This document shows positions 1 through 6,177 of a stretch of 9,775 bases of DNA, one piece after another. Source of the DNA: an uncultured Collinsella sp. (GTDB lineage: Bacteria > Actinomycetota > Coriobacteriia > Coriobacteriales > Coriobacteriaceae); NCBI GenBank assembly GCA_902490325.1, contig CABUDJ010000073.1, forward strand, positions 1 through 9,775, given 5' to 3'. Every line of letters starts with the position of its first letter. Position 1 is the first letter of the stretch. The notes beneath the pieces were generated by a model. It saw nothing but the letters and a program-made list of their open reading frames with translations. It searched no databases and had not been told where the DNA came from. The position numbers and the translations under genes were made by a program.

Positions 1-51
1 TTGGAGACAGCGGAGAGGGGCCCCTGCTGTTAGCTTGTGGTACTGAGTAGT

Positions 52-519
52 TTAAGCCTCGTCGACGACCTTGAGGCCGCGCGTGTGGTCGATCTCGTTG
101 AGGAGGTTAACGCGACGCTCGTGACGACCGCCCTCAAACTCGGCGTCGAGCCACTCGTCGACAATCATCTTGGCGAGCTCGGAGCCCACGACGCGGGCGC
201 CAAAGGCGAGCACGTTGGTGTTGTTGTGCATGCGGGAGAGCTTGGCGCTGAAGGGCTCGGAGCAGACGACGGCGCGTACGCCCTCGACCTTGTTGGCGGC
301 CAGACTGATGCCGACACCGGTGCCGCAGATCAGGATGCCCAGGTCGACGTCGCCGTTGGCCACGGCCTTACCCACCTTGTAGCCGGCGATGGGGTAATCG
401 AAGCTCTCGGAGGTGTCGGTGCCATAGTTCACGACCTCGCAGCCGCGCTCCTCCAGGTGCTCGGAAATGATGTTCTTGAGCTCGACGGCGGCATGGTCGT
501 TGCCGATACCAATCTTCAT
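52..519 (-). CDS. rpiB: Ribose-5-phosphate isomerase B (RpiB/LacAB family)
   Basis: This 155-aa cytosolic enzyme interconverts ribose 5-phosphate and ribulose 5-phosphate in the non-oxidative pentose phosphate pathway. The sequence begins MKIGIGNDHAA, with the family's Asp8-His9 pair. The signature CGTGVGIS starts at Cys65, the expected catalytic base, and is followed by the anion-hole glycines. His98 lies in RMHNNTNVLAFGAR, and a basic GGRHERR segment near residues 130-136 fits phosphate binding. The length is normal for RpiB. The ATG at 519 is preceded by AGAGAGGAA with 8 nt between the GAGGA core and the start, so the start is secure. It is divergent from the cysteine desulfidase gene. A related sugar-phosphate isomerase such as LacA/LacB is possible, but the Cys-containing motif favours RpiB. 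Confidence 0.95.
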   Translation of the reverse strand: MKIGIGNDHAAVELKNIISEHLEERGCEVVNYGTDTSESFDYPIAGYKVGKAVANGDVDLGILICGTGVGISLAANKVEGVRAVVCSEPFSAKLSRMHNNTNVLAFGARVVGSELAKMIVDEWLDAEFEGGRHERRVNLLNEIDHTRGLKVVDEA

Positions 520-579
520 GAGTGGTTCCTCTCTGGTCCGTGCGGCGGAATTGCTAAAGGTTTTACCGCGTTCGACTGC

Positions 580-585
580 ATGATA
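580..585 (-). promoter_or_regulatory. Candidate -10 element for rpiB
   Basis: Read on the minus strand, positions 585-580 are TATCAT, five of six matches to a sigma70-type -10 box. Transcription would start near 573, giving a leader of about 54 nt before the rpiB ATG. The -35 region 17 bp upstream is poor. An alternative TTGACC lies at 625-620 but has no good -10 partner. This is inference from sequence only. Confidence 0.3.
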
Positions 586-600
586 GCGCGACTTTTGCGT

Positions 601-630
601 AAACGCTCGGGCGTTTTTTGGTCAAACGCT
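601..630. promoter_or_regulatory. AAACGC half-site cluster / short hairpin in the rpiB-desulfidase divergent region
   Basis: AAACGCT occurs at 601-607 and again at 624-630, with the inverted form GCGTTT at 611-616 between them. The first and inverted copies also form a 6-bp hairpin with a TCGG loop, followed by further T residues to 619. The block lies just upstream of the candidate rpiB -10 box, where a repressor could act. As a terminator it would have no upstream plus-strand gene to end. An operator is therefore the more natural reading, though unproven. Confidence 0.3.
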
Positions 631-741
631 TTAGCATGCAACAAGACGGGCTTCTCATGAATGAATGCCGTCAGATTGCGCTTGAGGGCCGTCCGCCGGA
701 ACCATGGTTGCGGTTTTTGATGCATTGTTATCAAATAAAAG

Positions 742-750
742 TGCTAACTT
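742..750 (+). promoter_or_regulatory. Candidate extended -10 for the desulfidase gene
   Basis: TGCTAACTT (742-750) fits an extended -10 (TGn plus TAACTT) within an AT-rich island at 714-756 that is unlike its GC-rich surroundings. Transcription would start near 757, about 33 nt before the ATG. No good -35 is at standard spacing. Weak evidence. Confidence 0.25.
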
Positions 751-789
751 TTTTGAGAGTCCAGCCCGTTATGCAAGTAGGAGATACCT

Positions 790-2109
790 ATGCCTGCCGA
801 TTCCCTTCGTGATACCGCGTTTTGCGATGTTTTGAACCGCGAGCTTGTCTGTGCGCTCGGCTGCACCGAGCCCATTGCCGTTGCCTATGCAGCGGCGCTG
901 GCGAGCCAGACGCTCGGTTGCGAACCCGATCATATGGATGTTGCCTGCTCGGGCAATATCATCAAGAACGTTAAGAGCGTGACCGTGCCCAACTCGGGCG
1001 GCATGCACGGTATTGAGGCCGCGGCCGTGCTGGGCGCCGTGGGCGGTGACGCCAAGAGCGCGCTCGAGGTGCTCGAGAGCGTTAACGACGAAGACCGTGC
1101 TCGCGTGTCCGAGCTCCTCGCCGATGCCGGTTACTGCGATGTGTCGCTTGTCGAGGGTGTGCCCAACCTCTACATCAAGGTGACTGCTACAGCCGGGGGC
1201 CATACCGCGGTCGTCGAGATTACCGACCATCACACCAATGTCACGTGCCATACGCTCGATGGTATTCCGGTATGCGGCAAGTCGGCGGGGGAGTGTGCCG
1301 CCTGCGCCGAGCGCGTCGTGGCCGAGCGTGCGGCGGATAAGGCCGATGCCCCTATGAGCATTGAGTCCATCATCGACTTTATCGAGGACGGTGACATTGA
1401 GGACGCCCGCGCTGCCGTTGAGCGTCAGATTGAGCTGAATGGCGCAATCAGTGCCGAGGGCCTTGCGCACGCTTGGGGCGCCGAGGTGGGTCGTACGCTG
1501 CTGGGTGCTCGTGCCGATGACGTCGCCTGCCGTGCCCGTGCCCGTGCGGCCGCCGGGTCCGACGCCCGCATGAACGGCTGCGCGCTGCCGGTCGCCATTG
1601 TGTGCGGCTCGGGCAATCAGGGCATTACCTGCGCATTGCCCGTCATGGAGTATGCCGAGTACCTGCGTTGCGACCACGAGCGCCTGGTGCGCGCCGTGAT
1701 GCTGTCCGATCTTATCGCCGTGCATATCAAGAGCTATATTGGTGCGCTCTCGGCGTTTTGCGGTGCTATTTGCGCCGCGTGCGGCGCCGGCGCTGCGATT
1801 ACCTGGCTGTGCGGTGGCACGCGCGAGCAGATTGGCGCGACGGTCTCGAATACGCTCGGTAACGTGGGCGGCATCGTGTGCGATGGCGCCAAGGCGAGTT
1901 GCGCGGCTAAGATTTCCGCTGCCGTTGATGCTGCGATTCTGGGCCACGATATGGCCATGCAGGGCCGCGGCTTCCGCGCCGGCGAGGGTCTCATTCAGGA
2001 TACCGTCGAGCAGACGATTGCCAGCATGGGCTACGTGGGCCGCGTGGGCATGAAGGACACCGACATCGAGATCCTCAACATCATGATCGGCAAAACCCAG
2101 GTGTGCTAG
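790..2109 (+). CDS. L-cysteine desulfidase family protein (CyuA/YhaM, UPF0597)
   Basis: A 439-aa cytosolic protein of the serine dehydratase alpha-like/UPF0597 family. Characterised members (archaeal L-cysteine desulfidase, enterobacterial CyuA) are Fe-S enzymes that break cysteine into pyruvate, ammonia and sulfide. Family landmarks are visible: the N-terminal GCTEPIAVA with Cys25, SGNIIKNV near 54-61, GSGNQGI at 273-279 followed by Cys281, the VHIKSYIGALSAFCGA block at 311-326, and VCDGAKASCAAKI near 363-375. Cys25, Cys281 or Cys324, Cys364 and Cys371 are candidate cluster ligands; which of them bind iron is not shown here. The protein is rich in cysteine and has no signal peptide. AGGAG lies 6 nt before the ATG. 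A serine dehydratase-like activity is the main alternative. Confidence 0.88.
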   Translation: MPADSLRDTAFCDVLNRELVCALGCTEPIAVAYAAALASQTLGCEPDHMDVACSGNIIKNVKSVTVPNSGGMHGIEAAAVLGAVGGDAKSALEVLESVNDEDRARVSELLADAGYCDVSLVEGVPNLYIKVTATAGGHTAVVEITDHHTNVTCHTLDGIPVCGKSAGECAACAERVVAERAADKADAPMSIESIIDFIEDGDIEDARAAVERQIELNGAISAEGLAHAWGAEVGRTLLGARADDVACRARARAAAGSDARMNGCALPVAIVCGSGNQGITCALPVMEYAEYLRCDHERLVRAVMLSDLIAVHIKSYIGALSAFCGAICAACGAGAAITWLCGGTREQIGATVSNTLGNVGGIVCDGAKASCAAKISAAVDAAILGHDMAMQGRGFRAGEGLIQDTVEQTIASMGYVGRVGMKDTDIEILNIMIGKTQVC

Positions 2110-2136
2110 TTACGCGGTTTTACCAAACCGCGTAAC
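2109..2136 (+). terminator. Perfect 12-bp hairpin starting at the desulfidase stop codon
   Basis: GTTACGCGGTTT (2109-2120) pairs perfectly with AAACCGCGTAAC (2125-2136) around a TACC loop. The first base is the last base of the TAG stop. No U-tract follows on either strand, so it is not a canonical intrinsic terminator. It could protect the mRNA 3' end, or work with the structured element that follows. Confidence 0.55.
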
Positions 2137-2141
2137 CAGTC

Positions 2142-2252
2142 GACGCTGCAAACGCCCCTAAGCGGCAATCTGCCTTTCAATCGTCGGGCATGGCCAGAAG
2201 GCCTATGCCCTCCTCTTTCAAGGCACATTGCTCGCTTAGGGGCATTTTCGCT
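2142..2252 (+). repeat. Structured hairpin element, copy 1
   Basis: This is one of two related elements in the window. The outer arms 2154-2164 and 2233-2243 pair perfectly over 11 bp, with flanking AA/TT pairs possible at 2151-2152 and 2245-2246. Then GCAAT (2165-2169) pairs with ATTGC (2227-2231), and TGCCTT (2171-2176) with AAGGCA (2220-2225) across a C/C mismatch. An internal loop of 9 nt on each side follows. The apical hairpin is GGGCAT/ATGCCC (2186-2191/2205-2210) plus GGCC/GGCC, with an AGAA loop. GACGCTGC precedes it and TCGCT follows it, as in copy 2. It lies between convergent genes, 3' of the desulfidase gene. Function is unknown; it could be a transcript-end structure, a small RNA or a REP-like repeat. 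Confidence 0.8.
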
Positions 2253-2298
2253 GACTTGTGCTCAACCTGCGGCGATATTTGGTTTGGAGCAAGGGGTC

Positions 2299-3057
2299 CT
2301 ACGACAGTTCGTCGGCTACTTGGTGTTCGTAGAAGGCTTCTACTACGGCGTTAAAGTCGCGGGCGAAGTCTTCCATGGTTCCGCGCCAGGTGGCTCGGCT
2401 GGGCTTGCCCTGGCCCACAAAGGCGGTTTGGATGCCACAATCGGGGGACGGGAAGTCGCGCTTGGGATCGTTGCCCACCATAAGGACCTCGTGCGGCTTG
2501 AGCCCCATCACCTGAAGCTGTTCAAGATAATAGGTGGCATCGGGCTTGCAGCGGGTGGTGTTTCCCATGTGCGTGACGAGCTCAAAGGGGGCGTCGGCCA
2601 GGTCGCCCCAGCCCATGCGGCACTCGATGGCCCCCTGCGGAAAGCTGGGGTTGGTAAAGAGCGCGCAGCGCAGCCCTGCGTCCTGTACGGCCTGGAGCGC
2701 GGCGTGCGCGCCCGGCATGGCGCGAGCGTTAATGACATCGTCGTTCTTGTATGGAAGAACTTCACGGTCGTAGAAGGTAAACGCCTCGTAGATGAGGGGA
2801 TCGGAGAGGCAGATGCCGCATCGGCGCTCGACCTCGGCGCGGTAAAACTCAAGATTGGTGCGATTGTCCGTGCTGCTTCGGCGATTGGCGTTGAGGTCGA
2901 CCAAGATGGTGCCGAGGCGCGCCATCGTGCCACCGCGGCTGCGGCGACCGATATCCGCGAGCATCGACGAGACATCCTTAAAATAGCGAAGGATGAACGC
3001 GTTGAGGTTGATGCTAAGAAGCGTCTCGTCCATATCGAAAACGACTGCTTTGAGCAC
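2299..3057 (-). CDS. HAD-family hydrolase
   Basis: A 252-aa soluble hydrolase of the haloacid dehalogenase superfamily, probably a phosphatase of unknown substrate. From the chosen start, motif I is FDMDETLL (nucleophile Asp8, acid Asp10), motif II is the TN of LFTNPSF (Thr135), motif III is the Lys of CKPDA (Lys171), and motif IV is GNDPKRD (Asp197, Asp201). A helical cap lies between motifs I and II (about 20-110), as in subfamily I enzymes. The frame stays open to a GTG at 3210 (303 aa). That start has no Shine-Dalgarno, and the extra 51 residues precede a motif that normally lies at the N-terminus. GTG at 3057 has AGAAAGGTG just upstream and puts motif I at residue 8, so it is preferred. 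The gene is divergent from rpsA. Confidence 0.88.
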   Translation of the reverse strand: MLKAVVFDMDETLLSINLNAFILRYFKDVSSMLADIGRRSRGGTMARLGTILVDLNANRRSSTDNRTNLEFYRAEVERRCGICLSDPLIYEAFTFYDREVLPYKNDDVINARAMPGAHAALQAVQDAGLRCALFTNPSFPQGAIECRMGWGDLADAPFELVTHMGNTTRCKPDATYYLEQLQVMGLKPHEVLMVGNDPKRDFPSPDCGIQTAFVGQGKPSRATWRGTMEDFARDFNAVVEAFYEHQVADELS

Positions 3058-3372
3058 GCGGGCACCTTTCTCGAAAAGTCGTTCCAGAATCGTTGGCTCC
3101 GGATACTTTACCCCAAAGCTGTATGCCTGACTGTCTATCGTCAACTTATGGAGACGGTCGTCCACAAGATTGCGAAAAAGTCTCCATACGAGTAAAAAAT
3201 CGCAGTTCACGCTTGAAATCGAAATGATTTCCCCGTAACCTATACGAACGTGATTGCATAAGCGTCACATTAGTATCTGTCGGCTCCCGAGTGTTCCTAA
3301 ACGTTGTGTGCTTGTCGCACCCTTCTGTAGGTCCTAGCAATCGGGGCCCCGTAGTTCGAAAGGGGTCCACCT
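3058..3372. other. Divergent intergenic region, HAD gene / rpsA
   Basis: With the HAD start at 3057, this stretch carries both promoters. For rpsA, TTGAAA (3213-3218) is followed after 17 bp by TAACCT (3236-3241), a good -35 with a weak -10, predicting a leader of about 125 nt. TTGAAA overlaps a dyad, GAAATC/GATTTC (3215-3220/3226-3231). For the HAD gene, TTGACG on the minus strand (about 3144-3139) is a possible -35 without a clear -10. No small gene is convincing here. Confidence 0.35.
3344..3368 (+). promoter_or_regulatory. Hairpin able to mask the rpsA ribosome binding site
   Basis: GGGCCCC (3344-3350) can pair with GGGGTCC (3362-3368), seven pairs with one G-U, around an 11-nt loop. The 3' arm contains the GGGG of the rpsA Shine-Dalgarno (AAAGGGG, 3359-3365), which is 7 nt from the TTG start. 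Ribosomal protein S1 represses its own mRNA in Escherichia coli, so a translational switch is plausible but inferred. Confidence 0.45.
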
Positions 3373-4539
3373 TTGAGTGAGATTCAGAACTCGTCCATTT
3401 TCTCTCTTGACGATGTCAATGAGGAGGAGATGAACAACCTCATCGACGGTACGATTACCGACTTTGATGAGGGCGATCTCGTTAACGGCACTGTCGTTAA
3501 GATCGAGCATGACGAGGTGCTCGTTGACATCGGATTCAAGTCCGAGGGCGTTATCCCGGTCCGCGAGCTGTCCATCCGCAAGGACGCTAACCCTGCAGAC
3601 ATCGTTGCACTCGGTGATCCCATCGAGGCTCTGGTTCTCCAGAAGGAGGACAAGGACGGTCGTCTGGTTCTGTCCAAGAAGCGTGCCGAGTACGAGCGTG
3701 CTTGGAACCGCATCGAGGAGAAGTTCAACTCCGGCGAGAACGTCGAAGGCGAGGTTATCGAGGTTGTCAAGGGCGGCCTGATCCTCGACATCGGCCTGCG
3801 TGGCTTCCTGCCTGCTTCCCTCGTCGACCTCCGTCGCGTCAAGGACCTCACCTCCTACATGGGCACCCGCATCGAGGCCCGCGTCATCGAGATGGACCGC
3901 AACCGCAACAACGTCGTCCTCTCCCGTCGCGTCGTGCTCGAGGAGTCCCGTAAGGCCGAGCGCTCCGAGATCCTGTCCAAGCTCAAGTCTGGCATGCGTC
4001 TCCAGGGCACCGTTTCCTCCATCGTCGACTTCGGCGCCTTCGTCGACCTCGGCGGTATCGACGGCCTCATCCACATCTCCGAGCTCTCCTGGAACCACGT
4101 CAACCATCCTTCCGAGGTTGTCAAGGTCGGCCAGGAGGTCGAGGTCGAGGTTCTCGACGTCGACCTCAACCGCGAGCGCATCTCCCTGGGTCTCAAGCAG
4201 ACCACCGAGGATCCGTGGCGCGCACTGGTCAAGAAGTACCCCGTCGGCGCTATCGTCGAGGGCACTGTGACCAAGCTTGTCCCGTTCGGCGCTTTCGTCG
4301 ACCTGGGCGAGGGCATCGAGGGCCTGGTGCACATCTCCGAGATGGCCAACAAGCACGTCGACCAGCCTTCTCAGGTCACCCACGTGGGCGACAAGGTTCA
4401 GGTCAAGGTCATGGAGATCGACCTCGACCGTCGTCGCATCTCCCTGTCCATGAAGTCTGCTGCTGAGACTCTGGGCGTCGAGATCGAGGTTACCCCGCTT
4501 CCTTCCGAGAAGAAGGACGAGGAGACCGACGCCGAGTAA
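3373..4539 (+). CDS. rpsA: 30S ribosomal protein S1
   Basis: A 388-aa RNA-binding protein that delivers mRNA to the 30S subunit. Four S1 (OB-fold) domains are visible at about 35-103, 121-187, 205-275 and 291-361. Domains 3 and 4 carry the canonical VDFGAFVDL...GLIHISELS and VPFGAFVDL...GLVHISEM signatures, and each domain ends in a RISL-like strand. An acidic N-terminal leader (1-34) and a charged tail (376-388) flank them. Four domains is normal for Actinobacteria and shorter than the six of E. coli. The start is TTG at 3373, behind AAAGGGG at about 7 nt; no better upstream start exists. Codon use is skewed to GTC, CTC, CGT and AAG, as in highly expressed genes. It is monocistronic, with its own terminator. 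Confidence 0.97.
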   Translation: MSEIQNSSIFSLDDVNEEEMNNLIDGTITDFDEGDLVNGTVVKIEHDEVLVDIGFKSEGVIPVRELSIRKDANPADIVALGDPIEALVLQKEDKDGRLVLSKKRAEYERAWNRIEEKFNSGENVEGEVIEVVKGGLILDIGLRGFLPASLVDLRRVKDLTSYMGTRIEARVIEMDRNRNNVVLSRRVVLEESRKAERSEILSKLKSGMRLQGTVSSIVDFGAFVDLGGIDGLIHISELSWNHVNHPSEVVKVGQEVEVEVLDVDLNRERISLGLKQTTEDPWRALVKKYPVGAIVEGTVTKLVPFGAFVDLGEGIEGLVHISEMANKHVDQPSQVTHVGDKVQVKVMEIDLDRRRISLSMKSAAETLGVEIEVTPLPSEKKDEETDAE

Positions 4540-4565
4540 ATCGGTTTGACGATCACCTGTTTTAA

Positions 4566-4597
4566 GGGATCCGTCCGCAATGGACGGGTCCCTTTTT
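4566..4597 (+). terminator. Intrinsic terminator of rpsA
   Basis: GGGATCCGTCC (4566-4576) pairs with GGACGGGTCCC (4582-4592) over 11 bp (one G-U) with a GCAAT loop, followed directly by TTTTT (4593-4597). It lies 27 nt after the rpsA stop. Confidence 0.93.
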
Positions 4598-4878
4598 GCA
4601 TTTGCTGCTGAGGCGCGCGATGCTACCCGTGCGCAATGCTGCCCGTGCTGTCCACAGGCTATTGGGTTGTCGGTGCATGAAAAAATGCCGACATCCCGCC
4701 TCGGGGAGGAGGCGGGAACACACCGAGTAGACGGAGGGGTGCGGAGCGCGGTCGCGTCTCGACTGACGACGTTGCCCATCGACAGGACCATTGTAACGCA
4801 TGGCGGTTCTTGGTTTATCGTGTCGAGCGATTGCGTTGTGCCATTGCCTGCGGCAACGGTGTGTTACACTCTTGCACT
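4598..4878. other. Gene-free gap between rpsA and rnpB, with one hairpin
   Basis: No convincing coding sequence is present; the open frames lack Shine-Dalgarno sites and any recognisable protein features. A 9-bp hairpin, TCCCGCCTC/GAGGCGGGA (4694-4702/4709-4717), is present. On the minus strand it is followed after 8 nt by T6 (4685-4680), which is loosely terminator-like, but no minus-strand gene is seen upstream. The 3' end holds the rnpB promoter region. Confidence 0.5.
4844..4870 (+). promoter_or_regulatory. Candidate rnpB promoter
   Basis: TACACT (4865-4870) is a fair -10 placed 8 nt before the start of RNase P helix P1, as expected for a stable RNA gene. TTGCCT (4844-4849) is a possible -35, but the 15-bp spacer is short; CATTGC at 17 bp is the alternative. 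Confidence 0.35.
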
Positions 4879-5240
4879 GCTGAGTGGGCCAGACGGTCGC
4901 GCGATGTGCTGCTTGCAGCACGCGTGAGGAAAGTCCGGGCTCCAGAGGGCGGGATGCCGGCTAACGGCCGGGCGGAGTGATCCGACGGAAAGCGCCGCAG
5001 AAAAGAAGACTCCCACCTGCGCCGCAAGGCGTAAAGGGAAAAGCTGAAACGGTGGTGTAAGAGACCACCAGCGTCGTGGTAACACGGCGGCTTGGCAAGC
5101 CCCATCCGGAGCAAGCGCGAATAGGAACGCTATGGGCCGGCCCGGTCCGCGTTCGGGTAGCGTGCGTGGAACTGCACGGTAACGTGCAGACAAGATAAAT
5201 GACCGTTCACGACAGAACCCGGCTTATAGGCCCACTCAGC
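4879..5240 (+). ncRNA. rnpB: RNase P RNA, bacterial class A
   Basis: This is the catalytic RNA of ribonuclease P, which matures tRNA 5' ends together with the RnpA protein. Helix P1 is a perfect 12-bp pairing of GCTGAGTGGGCC (4879-4890) with GGCCCACTCAGC (5229-5240), which sets the ends to within a few bases. The universal GAGGAAAGTCCGGGC lies at 4926-4940 and its P4 partner ACAGAACCCGGCTTAT just before the 3' end. GGCAAGCCCC...CCGGAGCAAG (from about 5094) is the P15/L15 region that binds tRNA 3' CCA. It carries GGC where E. coli has GGU, a form I recall as common in actinobacteria. GATAAATGA lies near 5193-5202. About 362 nt is a normal length. The structured repeat copy 2 starts 8 nt downstream. 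Confidence 0.97.
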
Positions 5241-5248
5241 ACTTTGTT

Positions 5249-5360
5249 GACGCTGCGAACCCGTCAGCGCGGCAATCTGCCTTTCAAGCCTTCGGGCATG
5301 ACCATAAGGTCAATGCCCTCGTCTTTCAAGGCACCTTGCTCGCGCTGACGGGTTCTCGCT
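5249..5360 (+). repeat. Structured hairpin element, copy 2
   Basis: Second copy of the element at 2142-2252. The outer arms AACCCGTCAGCGCG (5258-5271) and CGCGCTGACGGGTT (5341-5354) pair perfectly over 14 bp, although their sequence differs from copy 1. GCAA/TTGC (5272-5275/5336-5339) and TGCCTT/AAGGCA (5278-5283/5328-5333) follow, with the same C/C mismatch and the same single T bulge (5340). The apical hairpin is GGGCAT/ATGCCC (5294-5299/5313-5318) plus GACC/GGTC with an ATAA loop, one base pair changed in compensatory fashion from copy 1. The 19 nt at 5269-5287 are identical to 2162-2180. It begins 8 nt after rnpB helix P1 and has no U-tract, so it may serve as the rnpB 3' trailer or a processing site. 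Confidence 0.8.
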
Positions 5361-5395
5361 TTCGTTTACGGAATCATCGGTGTTGCCGTTCTATT

Positions 5396-5430
5396 TACCG
5401 GGATTAACGGTACGGTCTTTGCCGTATGAT
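5396..5430 (+). promoter_or_regulatory. Candidate yigZ promoter/operator
   Basis: TATGAT (5425-5430) matches a -10 box at five of six bases and lies 43 nt before the start codon. It overlaps the dyad TACGG/CCGTA (5411-5415/5422-5426), which abuts a second dyad TACCG/CGGTA (5396-5400/5408-5412). No convincing -35 is present, which would suit an activated or repressed promoter. Inference only. Confidence 0.35.
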
Positions 5431-5473
5431 TGAGGCTGTTTGTTGCTGCGCTTTATTTTGTTGAGGGGCTTTG

Positions 5474-6109
5474 TTGGACAGCTATTTTACTCTGCAATCG
5501 AATATTGAGGCTTCGGGCGAGTTTGTGGACCGCAAGAGCCGGTTTATTGCCCAGCTGGTCCATATTGAGTCCGAGGATGAGGCGAATGCCTTTATCGAGA
5601 TGGTTCGCAAACGTCATTACGACGCTCGACACAATGTTCCCGCGTGGATTTTGGTCGATGGACGCGAGCGCCAGAGCGATGATGGTGAGCCGAGCCGCAC
5701 GAGTGGTATGCCGACGCTCGAGGTTTTGCGCGGCGCGGAGCTCAAAAATGTTTGCTGCGTAGTGACGCGCTATTTTGGTGGCACGCTGTTGGGGCCTGGT
5801 GGCTTGGTACGCGCCTATACCGCGGCGACGCAGGCGGCGGTGGCCGCGGCTCAGGAGGCCGGGCAGATCGTTGAGATGACGAGCGTCGTGCCGGTTGACG
5901 TGCATGTGGCCTATCCGCAGTACGAGCAGGTGCTTCGTTTGGCGCAGGATTCGGGTGCCAAGGTTTCGGATACCGATTACGCGGATGCCGTGACGATTCA
6001 CTTGGTGTTCAAAGCTGGGGAGCAGGAGCTGTTTTGCGCTAAGATGCGCGAGCTTATGGCGGGGCGTGAGGAGATTGAGGTCGGAGCTCCCAAATTTGCC
6101 GAGTTCTAA
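5474..6109 (+). CDS. yigZ: YigZ/IMPACT family protein (UPF0029)
   Basis: A 211-aa soluble protein of the YigZ family, related to the eukaryotic translation regulator IMPACT; the molecular role in bacteria is not settled. The UPF0029 domain covers about 15-125. It has the conserved ARHNVPAW near 51-58, DDGEPSRTSGMP at about 69-80 and the signature VVTRYFGGTLLGPGGLVRAY at about 96-115. A C-terminal DUF1949-type ferredoxin-like domain covers about 138-195. Length is typical. Two TTG codons in tandem could start it, at 5471 and 5474. GAGGGG (5463-5468) is 2 nt from the first and 5 nt from the second, so 5474 is preferred. It appears monocistronic, ending at the hairpin at 6113-6163. Confidence 0.9.
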   Translation: MDSYFTLQSNIEASGEFVDRKSRFIAQLVHIESEDEANAFIEMVRKRHYDARHNVPAWILVDGRERQSDDGEPSRTSGMPTLEVLRGAELKNVCCVVTRYFGGTLLGPGGLVRAYTAATQAAVAAAQEAGQIVEMTSVVPVDVHVAYPQYEQVLRLAQDSGAKVSDTDYADAVTIHLVFKAGEQELFCAKMRELMAGREEIEVGAPKFAEF

Positions 6110-6112
6110 CGG

Positions 6113-6163
6113 CGACGGCCGGCGTGCTTTTGGATGGATCCTAAGCGCGCCGGCCGTCGTTTT
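6113..6163 (+). terminator. Long terminator hairpin between convergent genes
   Basis: CGACGGCCGGCG (6113-6124) pairs perfectly with CGCCGGCCGTCG (6148-6159). The stem continues with TGCTT/AAGCG pairs (6125-6129/6143-6147), for 17 bp in all, and TTTT follows (6160-6163). It starts 4 nt after the yigZ stop. On the minus strand no U-tract follows, so for the convergent C-GCAxxG gene it is at most a structural barrier. Confidence 0.85.
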
Positions 6164-6177
6164 ACTGTTGCTGTCGA

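Noticed and set aside
7..30. Palindrome AGGGGCCCCT flanked by ACAGC/GCTGT as the rpiB terminator
   Set aside because: The arms are interrupted, the central palindrome leaves little loop, and no U-tract follows on the minus strand.
3334..4791. A long open frame on the minus strand opposite rpsA (and similar ones opposite the desulfidase and MetY-type genes)
   Set aside because: The proteins are low-complexity antisense products of GC-rich codons, with no domains and no Shine-Dalgarno; the sense genes are unambiguous.
4562..4927. Open frames on both strands over the rpsA-rnpB gap
   Set aside because: They run into the rpsA terminator or rnpB, lack ribosome binding sites and show no protein features.
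2142..5360. The two structured elements as a composite transposon, CRISPR or insertion sequence ends
   Set aside because: No transposase, integrase or Cas gene lies between them, the enclosed genes are housekeeping, and the outermost arms differ between copies rather than being identical.
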